Shown here: one piece after another, positions 28,824 through 37,990 of the stretch
Layout of the letters: the number at the start of each line of letters is the position of its first letter
How positions within the stretch are numbered: the stretch's first letter is position 1
From: a virus
DNA length: 64,000 nucleotides
Virus record (IMG/VR): IMGVR_UViG_3300042561_001206
Span: 27,596 to 91,595 of that record
Strand: one strand, 5' to 3'
Program-made: the position numbers and the translations under genes
The notes under the pieces: generated by a model
Seen by the model: only the letters and a program-made list of their open reading frames with translations
Told to the model about the DNA's origin: nothing
The model's database searches: none

Positions 28824-29651
28824 ATGGCTCAAAAAGGTTTTGAATATGAACAAAATGCATATAATGCATTAGCAAAATATGGCATAACGACCGGTGGTGT
28901 TGCTGGTGCATCACATGATAAACCCGATTTAACTATGGGTGCTGGAAATATAAAAACTGGTTGTGAACTAAAAAATTCACCCACTGCCGCAGGTTCTTTA
29001 GTTATGAAATATTATAATGGAAAATGGGATTTTGGTGACTATAAAGGTGAAGCAGAAAAGGAAATGTTAGTAAGCATAGCAAAAAAAGTGAATTTGTTGC
29101 GTGAAATGAACACTTCAGGTTCAGCGGGAAAACTATGGAGAGAATCTGTACCGATTTTACAAAATGATAATTCTGGTAAAAAGAGGTTACTCATAGGTGA
29201 CATTAAAAAACTTGCTGATAAGAAAAAAGCATATTCGATTGACATAGAAAATTACGGTGGAAAAAAAGAAGTTCATATTGATGTTGGCTCAAAAGCGATA
29301 TGTGATTATTACATAACAAAAAAATGTTCGTATATTAATATCGGTACACATGGTTTCTTTACATTAGGCAGAGACGATTTACGTTTAAATGAAAAAATGA
29401 AAAGACTAGGATTGGATCCAATACCAAACTTTGCAACAAATTCAAAAACAATTATTAGAGTCAGATGCCAACCAAAAAGTATATCGAAAATGGATTATCA
29501 ATTCGCTTTAACTTTACAGTTTAGTTCCGTTAAAATGTCTCCATATAATTTAGCTCCACTAAAAAAAGGTTCAAAAGCAGAAATTGATACTGAGGCATTA
29601 CAACAGGATAGTTTACGTAAAGTCTTTTTAGCATTCTATTCATTAATGTAA
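28824..29651 (+). CDS. PD-(D/E)xK nuclease-like protein
   Basis: 275 aa. GFEYEQNAYNALAKYGI at the start offers the Glu of the fold, HDKPDLTM the central Asp after a KPD turn, and GCELKNSPTAAGSL the E-x-K pair, in the spacing of restriction-like or Holliday junction resolvase-type nucleases. The C-terminal 150 residues are not recognised. The likely role is DNA cleavage, but this rests on three short motifs. Translation should depend on the hairpin at 28798-28820, which suggests late expression. Confidence 0.65.
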   Translation: MAQKGFEYEQNAYNALAKYGITTGGVAGASHDKPDLTMGAGNIKTGCELKNSPTAAGSLVMKYYNGKWDFGDYKGEAEKEMLVSIAKKVNLLREMNTSGSAGKLWRESVPILQNDNSGKKRLLIGDIKKLADKKKAYSIDIENYGGKKEVHIDVGSKAICDYYITKKCSYINIGTHGFFTLGRDDLRLNEKMKRLGLDPIPNFATNSKTIIRVRCQPKSISKMDYQFALTLQFSSVKMSPYNLAPLKKGSKAEIDTEALQQDSLRKVFLAFYSLM

Positions 29652-29665
29652 TCTGAAGATATATT

Positions 29666-30403
29666 ATGAAACCTTTGATCACAATCATAACACCGACAAC
29701 AGGTAATTCACATTTAGCCGAAGCCGTTCGGTCGGTTGAAAAACAAACATATGAAAAAATACAGTATCTTGTTGTTGTAGACGGACAACAAAGATTAGAA
29801 AATACTAACAAAGTATTAAACTCTCTCGGTTGCAATAGATACAATACTGTTGTTTTACCTGAAGCTACAGGATATGAACAATACAATGGTCACAGAATTT
29901 ATGGTGCAATGACATACATCGCAGAAGGTGAATATCTTTGTTTTCTAGATGAAGATAATTGGTATGAACCTAATCATGTCGAGTCTCTTGTAGAAGCAGT
30001 TCAAGGAAAAACCTGGGCTTACTCACTCAGAAAAATTGTTGACCAAGAAAATAATTATATCTGTAATGATGATTGTGAATCTCTGGGTAAATGGAAGTCG
30101 GTGTTAAATGATAATTTCATCGATGTTGGTTGTTTTATGCTACCTAAAAAAATAGCAATTCAATTTTCGCCAGGTTGGTACAGACGAGCCAGACATCCAC
30201 AAGAACAACCTGAAGTGGACAGATTACTTTCTCATATACTGTTCACACAAATACCACACGAACAGGTTGACACCAATGGTCAATATACATTAAACTACAG
30301 AGTTGCCAGTAGAGGTGACTCTGTTCAAGGATCTTTTTTTGAAAAAGGTAATGAACACATGAAAAACATTATGAATGGAGAATACCCATGGAGAAAGATT
30401 TAA
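29666..30403 (+). CDS. GT2-family glycosyltransferase
   Basis: 245 aa. LITIITPTTGNSHLAEAVRSVEKQTYEKIQYLVVVDGQ is the typical nucleotide-binding start of GT2 enzymes, and YLCFLDEDNWYEPNHVESL carries the D-x-D metal motif. A late RARHPQEQPEVDRLL may be the acceptor side. First gene of the sugar-related island that extends to 36768; it overlaps the next gene by 16 bases. Confidence 0.85.
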   Translation: MKPLITIITPTTGNSHLAEAVRSVEKQTYEKIQYLVVVDGQQRLENTNKVLNSLGCNRYNTVVLPEATGYEQYNGHRIYGAMTYIAEGEYLCFLDEDNWYEPNHVESLVEAVQGKTWAYSLRKIVDQENNYICNDDCESLGKWKSVLNDNFIDVGCFMLPKKIAIQFSPGWYRRARHPQEQPEVDRLLSHILFTQIPHEQVDTNGQYTLNYRVASRGDSVQGSFFEKGNEHMKNIMNGEYPWRKI

Positions 30404-31272
30404 TTATAGGAGCATTCACAAATTATACAGACTATGATGTATTAAAGCCGTGGGTGCAATCAATTAAAGATACAGGTTTTGAAGGTGACATTGTACTGTC
30501 AGCAATCGATGCTACCGATACGATTGTTCAAAAACTAGAGTCTGAGGGAGTAAAAGTTCTAAGGTCTAGTAACTCTCAAAAAATGATGGTACATATGTTG
30601 AGATTCCTTTCAATTTATGATTATTTAAAAAGCAATAAAAACAAATACCGTTTTGTGGTGACAACAGATGTAAGAGATGTTATTTTTCAAAGCAATCCGA
30701 TTGATTTCATTAAAACAAAATTTTATAATATTGGATTAATTGCTGCATCTGAAGCGATTAAAATAAAAGATGAAAAATGGAATCGTGAAAATATTATTAA
30801 AAATTTTGGACCTTATTTTTACAATGATGTTTCTGAGAGAGAAGTTTTAAATGTGGGGCTAATTGCAGGAAAAGCCGAACTCGTGAAAGACCTTTGTTTC
30901 ACACTCTTTCAAATGTCTTCAAATCGCCCAGACTGGGTAGCCGATCAAGCCGCATATAATATGATACTTTCATTTGAACCTTGGAAATCTAAGTGTGCAA
31001 TATTGAGATTAAGAGATGCATGGGCACTTAATGCTCATGTTACAAATAAGCCGGATCAAATGGAAGAATTTGGTCCATATTTATTGGAAAATCGCCCCTA
31101 CATGGACGAAAATGGTAAAGTTGTAAACTCAGAAGGAAAACCTTTTGTTATTGTACATCAATATGATAGAATTCCAGAATGGATGGAATATTTCTCTAAA
31201 AAATATGGAATAAAAATTACAAAAGATACAAATACTGGCACATCACCTAAATACTTCCTATATAAATCGTAA
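30388..31272 (+). CDS. Glycosyltransferase-like protein with TDVRD motif
   Basis: 294 aa. IIGAFTNYTDYDVLKPWVQSI at the start, FVVTTDVRDVIFQSNP around residue 90 (a D-x-R-D variant of the metal site), LNVGLIAGKAELV and DQAAYNMIL around 190. This layout is found in GT-A-type proteins of capsule and surface-glycan loci. Acceptor unknown. It overlaps the previous gene by 16 bases, as expected of a cotranslated unit. Confidence 0.75.
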   Translation: MEKDLIIGAFTNYTDYDVLKPWVQSIKDTGFEGDIVLSAIDATDTIVQKLESEGVKVLRSSNSQKMMVHMLRFLSIYDYLKSNKNKYRFVVTTDVRDVIFQSNPIDFIKTKFYNIGLIAASEAIKIKDEKWNRENIIKNFGPYFYNDVSEREVLNVGLIAGKAELVKDLCFTLFQMSSNRPDWVADQAAYNMILSFEPWKSKCAILRLRDAWALNAHVTNKPDQMEEFGPYLLENRPYMDENGKVVNSEGKPFVIVHQYDRIPEWMEYFSKKYGIKITKDTNTGTSPKYFLYKS

Positions 31273-31295
31273 TTTTATAAATATGAGGTTTTGAA

Positions 31296-32126
31296 ATGAG
31301 CAAAATCACTTTAGTTACCGCTTTCTATGATATCGGGCGCGGTGACTGGTCAACAAATGTCCACAAAAATGGTGGACCTCTCCCGCATTATCTTCAACGT
31401 TCTGTTGACAAATACATTGAACACTTCACAAGAATGTGTGAAATCGACACCGAAATAATCGTCTACACTTCACCGGATTTGGTTGAACGTCTTTCAAATA
31501 TTTCTCCTAACGTAAAAGTTGTTTCATATGATTACGAGAATGTACAACAGGAACTAAGAGAAAAAATTCACAACATTCAAAGTTCTCCAGAATTTACAAG
31601 GAGAATCAATCCTTATCAAGTTCGAAACCCTGAATATTGGTCAAAAGATTATGTTGGAGTTACTTCACTCAAAGCTTTTTATGTTTATGACGCTTTTGAA
31701 AAGGGGCTCATTACTAATGATTGGGCATCATGGATCGATTTTGGATATTGTAGAGATGATGAACATATTCCTAAATCAAAAAAATGGGAATACGATTTTA
31801 CTCCAGGAAAAATGCATTTCTTTAATTACAGGGAACCTGTATTGTCAAGAGCGATGGAGCAAATTCAAACGGCCGTTCTGAATAACCTTGTTTATATTAT
31901 TGGTGGAGTTTTTGTAGGAGAAAAAGAACAATGGTGCATGCTAAAAACACACATGGAAAAATCTTTAAATGTTCTTTTTGAAAACAACTTGGTCGATGAT
32001 GATCAAGGGCTTTTGCTCATGTCCTACTTCAGAAATCCTGAAAAATATGAACTTCATAAAATGCCTCTAGATCAGGATATTGAGCAAGTTCGTTCGATTT
32101 TGAGGAGATTTAATAAACATGAATAA
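31296..32126 (+). CDS. HtrL/YibB-family protein
   Basis: 276 aa. The N-terminus ITLVTAFYDIGRGDW is the hallmark of the HtrL_YibB family, with WASWIDFGYCRDD in the middle and DDDQGLLLMSYF near the end, again GT-A-like in layout. E. coli YibB lies in the LPS core region; its reaction is not known. It overlaps the next gene by 8 bases. A TATAAATA box at 31276-31283 is too close to the start to serve it as a promoter. Confidence 0.82.
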   Translation: MSKITLVTAFYDIGRGDWSTNVHKNGGPLPHYLQRSVDKYIEHFTRMCEIDTEIIVYTSPDLVERLSNISPNVKVVSYDYENVQQELREKIHNIQSSPEFTRRINPYQVRNPEYWSKDYVGVTSLKAFYVYDAFEKGLITNDWASWIDFGYCRDDEHIPKSKKWEYDFTPGKMHFFNYREPVLSRAMEQIQTAVLNNLVYIIGGVFVGEKEQWCMLKTHMEKSLNVLFENNLVDDDQGLLLMSYFRNPEKYELHKMPLDQDIEQVRSILRRFNKHE

Positions 32127-33501
32127 GTTAGTCATATTTGATCTCGATGGTGTGTTAATTGATTCTAGAGAATTACATTATGATGCTTTGAACAAAGCTC
32201 TTGAAAAGATTGATCCGAAATATGTGATTTCTAGAGATGAACATCTAAGCATTTACGATGGGTTAAACACAACAAAAAAACTTAAAATGTTGACTGAAAG
32301 AAAAGGTCTACCCACATCTTCATACGATAAGGTTTGGGCTGATAAACAAGAAGCAACATTTAATTTAGTTCGTGGTTTTATGCCTAATTATTTTTTATCT
32401 GCATTGTTTTCGGATATTAAAAAAAGAGGATATAAAATTGCCGTTGCATCAAATTCAATTCGTGAAACAGTAAAATTGTCATTACTAAGTATTGGCGTAC
32501 TAGATTCAGTAGACTATTACGTTAGTAACGAAGATGTTTCAAGGACAAAACCATATCCAGAAATGTACTGGAAATGCATGACGGCTTTGAACGCTCTTCC
32601 AAAAAACACTATTATAGTAGAAGATAGCCACATCGGAAGACAAGGCGCCATGGATTCAGGAGCGCATTTATTACCAGTTGAAAATTCACATGAAGTAAAT
32701 TCTGATAGATTTTTAAAAAGGTTGACTGATATGATTCAAACGATTGAAGGAAAAAGTAAAAAATCATTACCTTGGAGGGACAGTAGGCTTAATGTTCTGA
32801 TTCCAATGGCGGGTGCTGGCTCAAGGTTTGCATCTGTTGGTTATACTTTTCCAAAACCTCTAATTGAAGTTCGTGGAAAGCCAATGATTCAAGTAGTTGT
32901 TGAGAACTTAAACATTGAAGCAAACTATATTTTTATTGTACAAAAAGAACATTATGAAAAATATAATTTAAAATATCTGCTTAATGTCATTGCACCTGAC
33001 TGCAAGATTGTACAGGTTGATGGGCTCACTGAAGGTGCAGCATGTACAACATTACTTGCAAAGGAATTTATTGATAATGATGCACCATTGGTAATGGCTA
33101 ATTCAGATCAATTTGTTGAATGGAACTCAAATGAATGCTTATATGCATTTACTGCCGACTCTATTGACGGTGGAATCGTCACATTCGAAGCAACACATCC
33201 TAAATGGTCTTATGCAAAATTAGGAGAAGATGGTTTCGTGTCTGAAGTTGCAGAGAAACGCCCTATTAGTAATCTTGCAACAGTTGGCATTTATTATTGG
33301 AAACAAGGATCCGATTATGTTAAATATGCTGAACAAATGATTCAAAAAAATATTCGTGTCAATAATGAATTTTATGTTTGCCCAGTTTTCAATGAAGCAA
33401 TTCAGGATAACAAAAAAATACGTATAAAAAATATCGAACGTATGTGGGGAATTGGAACACCAGAAGATTTAAATTATTTTTTGGATAACTACAAAGAATA
33501 A
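32119..33501 (+). CDS. HAD phosphatase fused to sugar nucleotidyltransferase
   Basis: 460 aa. Residues 1-205 are a HAD hydrolase: VIFDLDGVLIDSRELH (motif I), IAVASNSIRETVK, SRTKPYPEMYW and TIIVEDSHIGRQGA (motif IV). Residues about 225-460 are a nucleotidyltransferase: LNVLIPMAGAGSRFASVGYTFPKPLIEVRGKPMI, then MANSDQFVEW (metal Asp). Together they could dephosphorylate a sugar phosphate and activate another as NDP-sugar, supplying the transferases next door. The fusion is continuous with no stop or frameshift at the joint. Confidence 0.88.
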   Translation: MNKLVIFDLDGVLIDSRELHYDALNKALEKIDPKYVISRDEHLSIYDGLNTTKKLKMLTERKGLPTSSYDKVWADKQEATFNLVRGFMPNYFLSALFSDIKKRGYKIAVASNSIRETVKLSLLSIGVLDSVDYYVSNEDVSRTKPYPEMYWKCMTALNALPKNTIIVEDSHIGRQGAMDSGAHLLPVENSHEVNSDRFLKRLTDMIQTIEGKSKKSLPWRDSRLNVLIPMAGAGSRFASVGYTFPKPLIEVRGKPMIQVVVENLNIEANYIFIVQKEHYEKYNLKYLLNVIAPDCKIVQVDGLTEGAACTTLLAKEFIDNDAPLVMANSDQFVEWNSNECLYAFTADSIDGGIVTFEATHPKWSYAKLGEDGFVSEVAEKRPISNLATVGIYYWKQGSDYVKYAEQMIQKNIRVNNEFYVCPVFNEAIQDNKKIRIKNIERMWGIGTPEDLNYFLDNYKE

Positions 33502-33520
33502 CCTATAGAGAGAATGTAAT

Positions 33521-34186
33521 ATGTTAGAATCATTATTTCAAAATCATTATAATGATTGGAGGGAAAAGAGAATAAAAAAAATAGAAAATCTTTTGTCTGT
33601 TGATTTTATCAAAAATAAATCTATTTTGGAAGTAGCATGTGGGCTAGGTGATATAGGAAATTATTTTAGAACTACACATAATTGTAGTATTACATTCACA
33701 GAAGGCAGAAAAGAATATCTACCTATAATTCGGTCAAAAAATCCAAATAGTGAAATACATCAATTAAATCATGAAGAAAACTGGAACCTAAACAAAAAAT
33801 TTGATATTGTGATAAATTTTGGATTACTTTATCACCTTTATAATTGGAAACAAGATTTAATTTGTTCACTGAATCATACTGACATTTTGGTTTTAGAAAC
33901 GGAAGTAGCAGATTCGGATAAGCCCCTCTTCGAATATGAATTTACCGATAGAAATGATTACGACCAATCGATAACAGAAACTAGAAGAGTTAAAAGAGTT
34001 TCTGCAAACCACATAGAACATGTTTTAGAAGAAAACAATTTTTCGTTTGTTAGGTATGATGATGAAGATTTAAATTCAACAATGCACATTTATGATTGGA
34101 AAGTATCAGGGTCATCTGAAAAAGAAAATTTGGATCCCAATAATGACATGGGTAGAAGAAGATTCTGGATAGCAAGAAGAAAATGA
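33521..34186 (+). CDS. SAM-dependent methyltransferase
   Basis: 221 aa class I methyltransferase. SILEVACGLGDIGNYF (motif I, SAM binding), ITFTEGRKEYLPII, then FDIVINFGLLYHLYNW (motif IV region). In a sugar island it may methylate a glycan residue, but a small molecule or protein is possible. ATGA overlap with the next gene. Confidence 0.83.
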   Translation: MLESLFQNHYNDWREKRIKKIENLLSVDFIKNKSILEVACGLGDIGNYFRTTHNCSITFTEGRKEYLPIIRSKNPNSEIHQLNHEENWNLNKKFDIVINFGLLYHLYNWKQDLICSLNHTDILVLETEVADSDKPLFEYEFTDRNDYDQSITETRRVKRVSANHIEHVLEENNFSFVRYDDEDLNSTMHIYDWKVSGSSEKENLDPNNDMGRRRFWIARRK

Positions 34187-34890
34187 AGATAGCGATGGTT
34201 ACTGGTGGTCAACCGAGATTTAGAAATGCATGGATAACAAATATCACATCACTGCCAAGTGATAATGAAATACACCTTTATATGTATCTATGGAAAGATT
34301 ACGGTAAAGCCAAAAAATTTGACAATGACGAAAAAGAAATAACTGAAAATAATGTTGAAAGATTAATCGTAAAAAATTTACCTAATAATTGCTTGTTAAA
34401 AAAATTTATTCAATGTGAAATGCCAAAATATGAAGAAATAGTACCAGAAGATATTGTTTCATTTCCGGGAGCAAATGGTTCTGTTCCTTCTGGTAAAAAT
34501 TATATAGAGAGACTTTATATGCAACATTACTCTCTGCATAAAGCTTTCTGTTTAATTGACGAAGAATATGATTGTGTGATAAGATATAGGTTAGACGGAA
34601 ACACAGAATATAAAATTGATTTAAACAAATTTAATTTAGAAGAAGGCATTTATATACCTGATAGTATGAAATTTTCTGAATATCGTGATTTTTGTCCGGA
34701 AATTAATGACCAGTATGCAATTGGAAGTATGAAATCTATGAAAGTTTATTTCGATCTTTATAACAAACTCTCTCAATATATAAGAGAAGATTCAAAATGT
34801 TTTCATTTCGAAACAATACTAAGTTATCACATGGTTAAAAATTCTATAAACGTAAAATCGGCTGAATTCCAATACAGGTTAGAAAGGTGA
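34183..34890 (+). CDS. Glycosyltransferase-like paralogue 3
   Basis: 235 aa, the closest relative of copy 1 at 6114: both start with AM-(I/V)-x-x-GQPR, have LYMYLWKD/LYFYMWSN, a NNC/HC-LLKKFI segment, YDCVIRYR-x-D and NDQ(F/Y)AIG-x-MK-x-MKVYFD. The pair probably arose by duplication and may use the same donor. It follows the methyltransferase (ATGA overlap) and precedes copy 4 by 3 bases. Confidence 0.8.
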   Translation: MKIAMVTGGQPRFRNAWITNITSLPSDNEIHLYMYLWKDYGKAKKFDNDEKEITENNVERLIVKNLPNNCLLKKFIQCEMPKYEEIVPEDIVSFPGANGSVPSGKNYIERLYMQHYSLHKAFCLIDEEYDCVIRYRLDGNTEYKIDLNKFNLEEGIYIPDSMKFSEYRDFCPEINDQYAIGSMKSMKVYFDLYNKLSQYIREDSKCFHFETILSYHMVKNSINVKSAEFQYRLER

Positions 34891-34893
34891 AAA

Positions 34894-35610
34894 ATGAAAG
34901 TTGCTATTGTACTTACCGGGCATATGAGGTGTTGGAAACAAGTTTATCCAAATTTCAAACAACGTCTTGTTGAGAGGTATGATCCGGATATTTTTATTGA
35001 GACATGGGAAGATGAGGCGTATTGGGATCCACATAGTCAACATGGAATAGTTAAAGATGCTCCAAAAGTGAACTTTGACGATCTAAGAAATACTTACAGA
35101 CCGATTGCAATGAGATTTGACTCATATGAAAAATATCAAACCTCATTCGAAGAAAGATCAAAGCAATATTCAAACTTCTATCATGTTCCTAAAAACATCA
35201 TATCGATGTTATTTAAATTAGGGCGAGGAATTTTAATGTTAGAAGATTATATGTTTCTAACAGGTAAAACTTATGATCTTGTTATAAGAATGCGCCCAGA
35301 TTTAGTTTTTAATGAACCTCTTCCTGAATTTGATCCGAATAAATTTTATACGTTAGGGTATAGGAACCATATGGGGCAAGGAACCTCAGATATGATTCAA
35401 GTGGGCAATTTTTTTACAATAAGCCTTTTCTCTAAACTATTACACCATCTTCCTCAGATTTATAGAGAAACAGGATTACTTTGCCCGCATGTTGTTTCAG
35501 AACATTTCATAAGAAGATTGGGTTTCCCATGGGAAGAATTCATGATTGATAAAACTATTATGCATACACCTCTCGGTGAATATAAACGAAAGGAGATGTA
35601 TTTGAAATGA
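34894..35610 (+). CDS. Glycosyltransferase-like paralogue 4
   Basis: 238 aa. VAIVLTGHMRCWKQVYPNF, DIFIETWED, YDLVIRMRPDLVF and a degenerate third motif GTSDMIQVGNFFT in place of NDQFAIG. The third motif's change suggests altered substrate binding. It overlaps the GDPD-like gene by 4 bases. Same family reasoning as copies 1, 3 and 5; function inferred from layout only. Confidence 0.78.
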   Translation: MKVAIVLTGHMRCWKQVYPNFKQRLVERYDPDIFIETWEDEAYWDPHSQHGIVKDAPKVNFDDLRNTYRPIAMRFDSYEKYQTSFEERSKQYSNFYHVPKNIISMLFKLGRGILMLEDYMFLTGKTYDLVIRMRPDLVFNEPLPEFDPNKFYTLGYRNHMGQGTSDMIQVGNFFTISLFSKLLHHLPQIYRETGLLCPHVVSEHFIRRLGFPWEEFMIDKTIMHTPLGEYKRKEMYLK

Positions 35611-36098
35611 GATACATAGCACATCGAGGCTTATTGAATGGCCCGGACAAAAATTTAGAAAACTCTCCCGATCAAATTGAAAAAGTTCTAAAACACGGTT
35701 ATGATTGCGAAGTAGACGTATGGGCAATTTATGATAAATGGTTTCTTGGGCATGATGAACCTCAATATGAAGTTCCTGTTAGTTTCTTAGGTAAACAGGG
35801 GCTCTGGATACATTGCAAAAATCTAGATGCATTGTATAAACTTAATGATTTACCTATTCATTATGAATATTTCTGGCATCAAAACGATGATTTCACGTTA
35901 ACTTCAGGCAAGTTTATATGGACATATCCTGGCAAACATTTAACGAGAAAATCTATTGCTGTATTACCTGAAATAAATCAAGAATATTGGGATTATGTAA
36001 AAAGTTTAAATATTTTTGGAGTTTGCACAGATTATGTCGAAAAATTCATTTCCGAAATTAGCTCTTTGCCTGTCGGGCCAACCAAGAAGTTATTTTGA
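35607..36098 (+). CDS. Glycerophosphodiester phosphodiesterase-like protein
   Basis: 163 aa, much shorter than full GDPDs (about 250 aa or more). IAHRGLLNGPDKNLENSPDQIEKVLKHGYDCEVDVW contains the H-R, E-N and E-x-D metal and catalytic residues, and FLGHDEPQYEVP the second His. It may cleave a glycerophosphodiester of lipid or teichoic-like polymer; in a sugar island it may release a glycerol-P-linked unit. The end overlaps copy 5 of the paralogue family by 65 bases. Confidence 0.8.
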   Translation: MRYIAHRGLLNGPDKNLENSPDQIEKVLKHGYDCEVDVWAIYDKWFLGHDEPQYEVPVSFLGKQGLWIHCKNLDALYKLNDLPIHYEYFWHQNDDFTLTSGKFIWTYPGKHLTRKSIAVLPEINQEYWDYVKSLNIFGVCTDYVEKFISEISSLPVGPTKKLF

Positions 36099-36768
36099 TG
36101 CCTATCAATATGTTAAAAAGAACCTCTTAGATCATTTCACTGTTGATGTTTTTGCGCACTCTTGGAAAAGTTCAAATCAATTAAATCAACTAAAAATATA
36201 TGAAGAAATAAACGCAATCTATTCTCCATTGCTTTTATTGTTTGACAAGCCTTTGAATACCAACATCAATAGTGATATGGTAGTTACTAATTCGTCACAT
36301 CCAGCAAATTTCTGTACCTCGATGTTTTACTCGATACAAAAGGCTGACCATTTTAGGGTTGTCACAGAAGCCACTTTGAGTAAAAAATATGATTTTGTAA
36401 TTCGAAGTAGATTTGATTTGGCCTTGAATTCTGTTATAGATTTCACAAAATTAGAAAAAGGAAAAGTCTATATTTCAAAAGATTTTGATGGTCCAAATCC
36501 ATTATTAAATGATCAATTTGCAATAGCTGATCCGGATACAATGAATATTTACTCAAGCACATATTTTTTTCTGAGATATCACTATGATAGAGGTGTGACA
36601 CTTTGTGGGCACTCTATGTTGGAAGCACAATTAAAATTGTTCAACATTCCAGTAGAAAGGATTGACATTAATCACCCATTCCAAGACGGTAGGTTTAATA
36701 TAGGAAGGCATTCTCTTATCAGATCAGATATGGACAAATGGGTGGACATTAAAATCTGGGGTTACTAA
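36034..36768 (+). CDS. Glycosyltransferase-like paralogue 5
   Basis: 244 aa from ATG 36034. LALCLSGQPRSYFDAYQYV, DVFAHSWKSS, YDFVIRSRFDLAL and LLNDQFAIADP show all three family motifs. The start lies 65 bases inside the GDPD-like gene; GGAG at 36018-36021 is 12 nt upstream, a wide spacing, and a TTG at 36016 is the alternative. It ends the sugar island; CTAAATA at its stop may be a late promoter for the virion genes. Confidence 0.77.
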   Translation: MSKNSFPKLALCLSGQPRSYFDAYQYVKKNLLDHFTVDVFAHSWKSSNQLNQLKIYEEINAIYSPLLLLFDKPLNTNINSDMVVTNSSHPANFCTSMFYSIQKADHFRVVTEATLSKKYDFVIRSRFDLALNSVIDFTKLEKGKVYISKDFDGPNPLLNDQFAIADPDTMNIYSSTYFFLRYHYDRGVTLCGHSMLEAQLKLFNIPVERIDINHPFQDGRFNIGRHSLIRSDMDKWVDIKIWGY

Positions 36769-36771
36769 ATA
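36765..36771 (+). promoter_or_regulatory. Possible late promoter (CTAAATA) before capsid-internal genes
   Basis: CTAAATA, 34 nt before the 36806 start, at the transition from sugar island to virion genes, which T4-like phages transcribe late. Short motif, moderate context support. Confidence 0.35.
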
Positions 36772-36805
36772 CCAAATAGTCACAGCGCACTACCCAGAGG
36801 TTTTA

Positions 36806-37990
36806 ATGTTACCATTTAGGCGATTTTTAATCGAAGAAGCTTCTTCTCAGGACGAGGGGGAAAAACTTGTTCACATTGAACATCTGGAAGATCATCCTAT
36901 AAATGATGGTTCTAAAGGCTTTGAACACGCTGTTGGAGCATTAGATCAAGCTCATCAACACATTATAGCTGGTGCACATGATTCTTCTCTTACTATGAAA
37001 CATGATGGTTCACCATCAATAGTTTACGGCACTCATCCTGAAACAGGTAAATTCTTTGTGGCATCAAAATCCGCTTTCAATAAAACACCAAAAATCAATT
37101 ATACACCAGAAGATATAGTTAAAAACCATGGGCACGCGCCTGGGCTGGTCGAAAAATTGACACATGCCCTGCATCATTTACCAAAAATAACACCACCTCA
37201 AGGAGTTTTTCAAGGTGACGTTTTGTTTTCCGGAAAAGATAAAGAGAAGGAAAATGGTAAAGTTAAGTTCAAACCTAATACCATAACATATTCAACCGAT
37301 GAAAATTCAGACGATGGTAAGAAAATAAAGAAAGCTAAATTTGGTATATACAATCATACGGAATACGTGGGTTCTGATGCAAAATCCATGAAGGCGAATT
37401 ACAGCCCAGATTTATCTAATTTTAAAAATCACCCAGATGTATATCATCGACCTCCTGGACATGATACTTCTAAGATTAAAATGTCTGGAGCACAACATCT
37501 AGAATATGCAAAGCATGTGAAGGTAGCACAGGACATACATGACAAACATGGAGATTACATATATGATTCCGTTTCTGGCCCTATTAAAGATCATGTCAAA
37601 ACATATATAAATTCCACAGTAGACACTCAGGAAATGCCATCTGTTAAAGGATTGCAAGACCATCTAGAAAAGAAATATACAAAAGAAATAGACAAGAAGA
37701 AAACTGACGCTGGTAAAAAGAAATATCAAGATGAATTGGCCAGTATGATAAAACATACGAAATTACATAAACAAAATCTAGAAAATGTTTTCAAAGTTCA
37801 CCATCACCTACAACAAGCAAAAAATGTTTTAGTGAATGTACTATCACAGCACACAGGTGATTTAGAACACGAAATCAAAGGTCAAAAAGTTAAACCTGAA
37901 GGATTCGTGATAAACCATCAGGGCAAATTATCCAAATTTAATGATAGAAACGAATTTAACCGTCTAAATCGATTGGCAAGAGCTAAATGA
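36806..37990 (+). CDS. Nucleotidyltransferase (ligase)-fold phage protein, capsid-associated?
   Basis: 394 aa. TMKHDGSPSIVYG has the K-x-D-G motif I of ATP-dependent DNA/RNA ligases, GVFQGDVLFSG resembles motif III/IIIa, and PEGFVINHQGKLSKF near the C-terminus resembles motifs IV (EG-x-V) and V (K-x-x-K). The spacing fits the nucleotidyltransferase core. The N-terminus LPFRRFLIEEA resembles T4 capsid-targeting peptides. It might seal nicks or adenylylate a target from within the virion, or be a scaffold with a dead fold. GAGG before ATG 36806. Confidence 0.7.
   Translation: MLPFRRFLIEEASSQDEGEKLVHIEHLEDHPINDGSKGFEHAVGALDQAHQHIIAGAHDSSLTMKHDGSPSIVYGTHPETGKFFVASKSAFNKTPKINYTPEDIVKNHGHAPGLVEKLTHALHHLPKITPPQGVFQGDVLFSGKDKEKENGKVKFKPNTITYSTDENSDDGKKIKKAKFGIYNHTEYVGSDAKSMKANYSPDLSNFKNHPDVYHRPPGHDTSKIKMSGAQHLEYAKHVKVAQDIHDKHGDYIYDSVSGPIKDHVKTYINSTVDTQEMPSVKGLQDHLEKKYTKEIDKKKTDAGKKKYQDELASMIKHTKLHKQNLENVFKVHHHLQQAKNVLVNVLSQHTGDLEHEIKGQKVKPEGFVINHQGKLSKFNDRNEFNRLNRLARAK

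Noticed and set aside
31276-31283. TATAAATA as late promoter for the YibB-like gene
   Set aside because: A start 6 nt downstream would fall after the GAGG ribosome site, leaving an mRNA without it.
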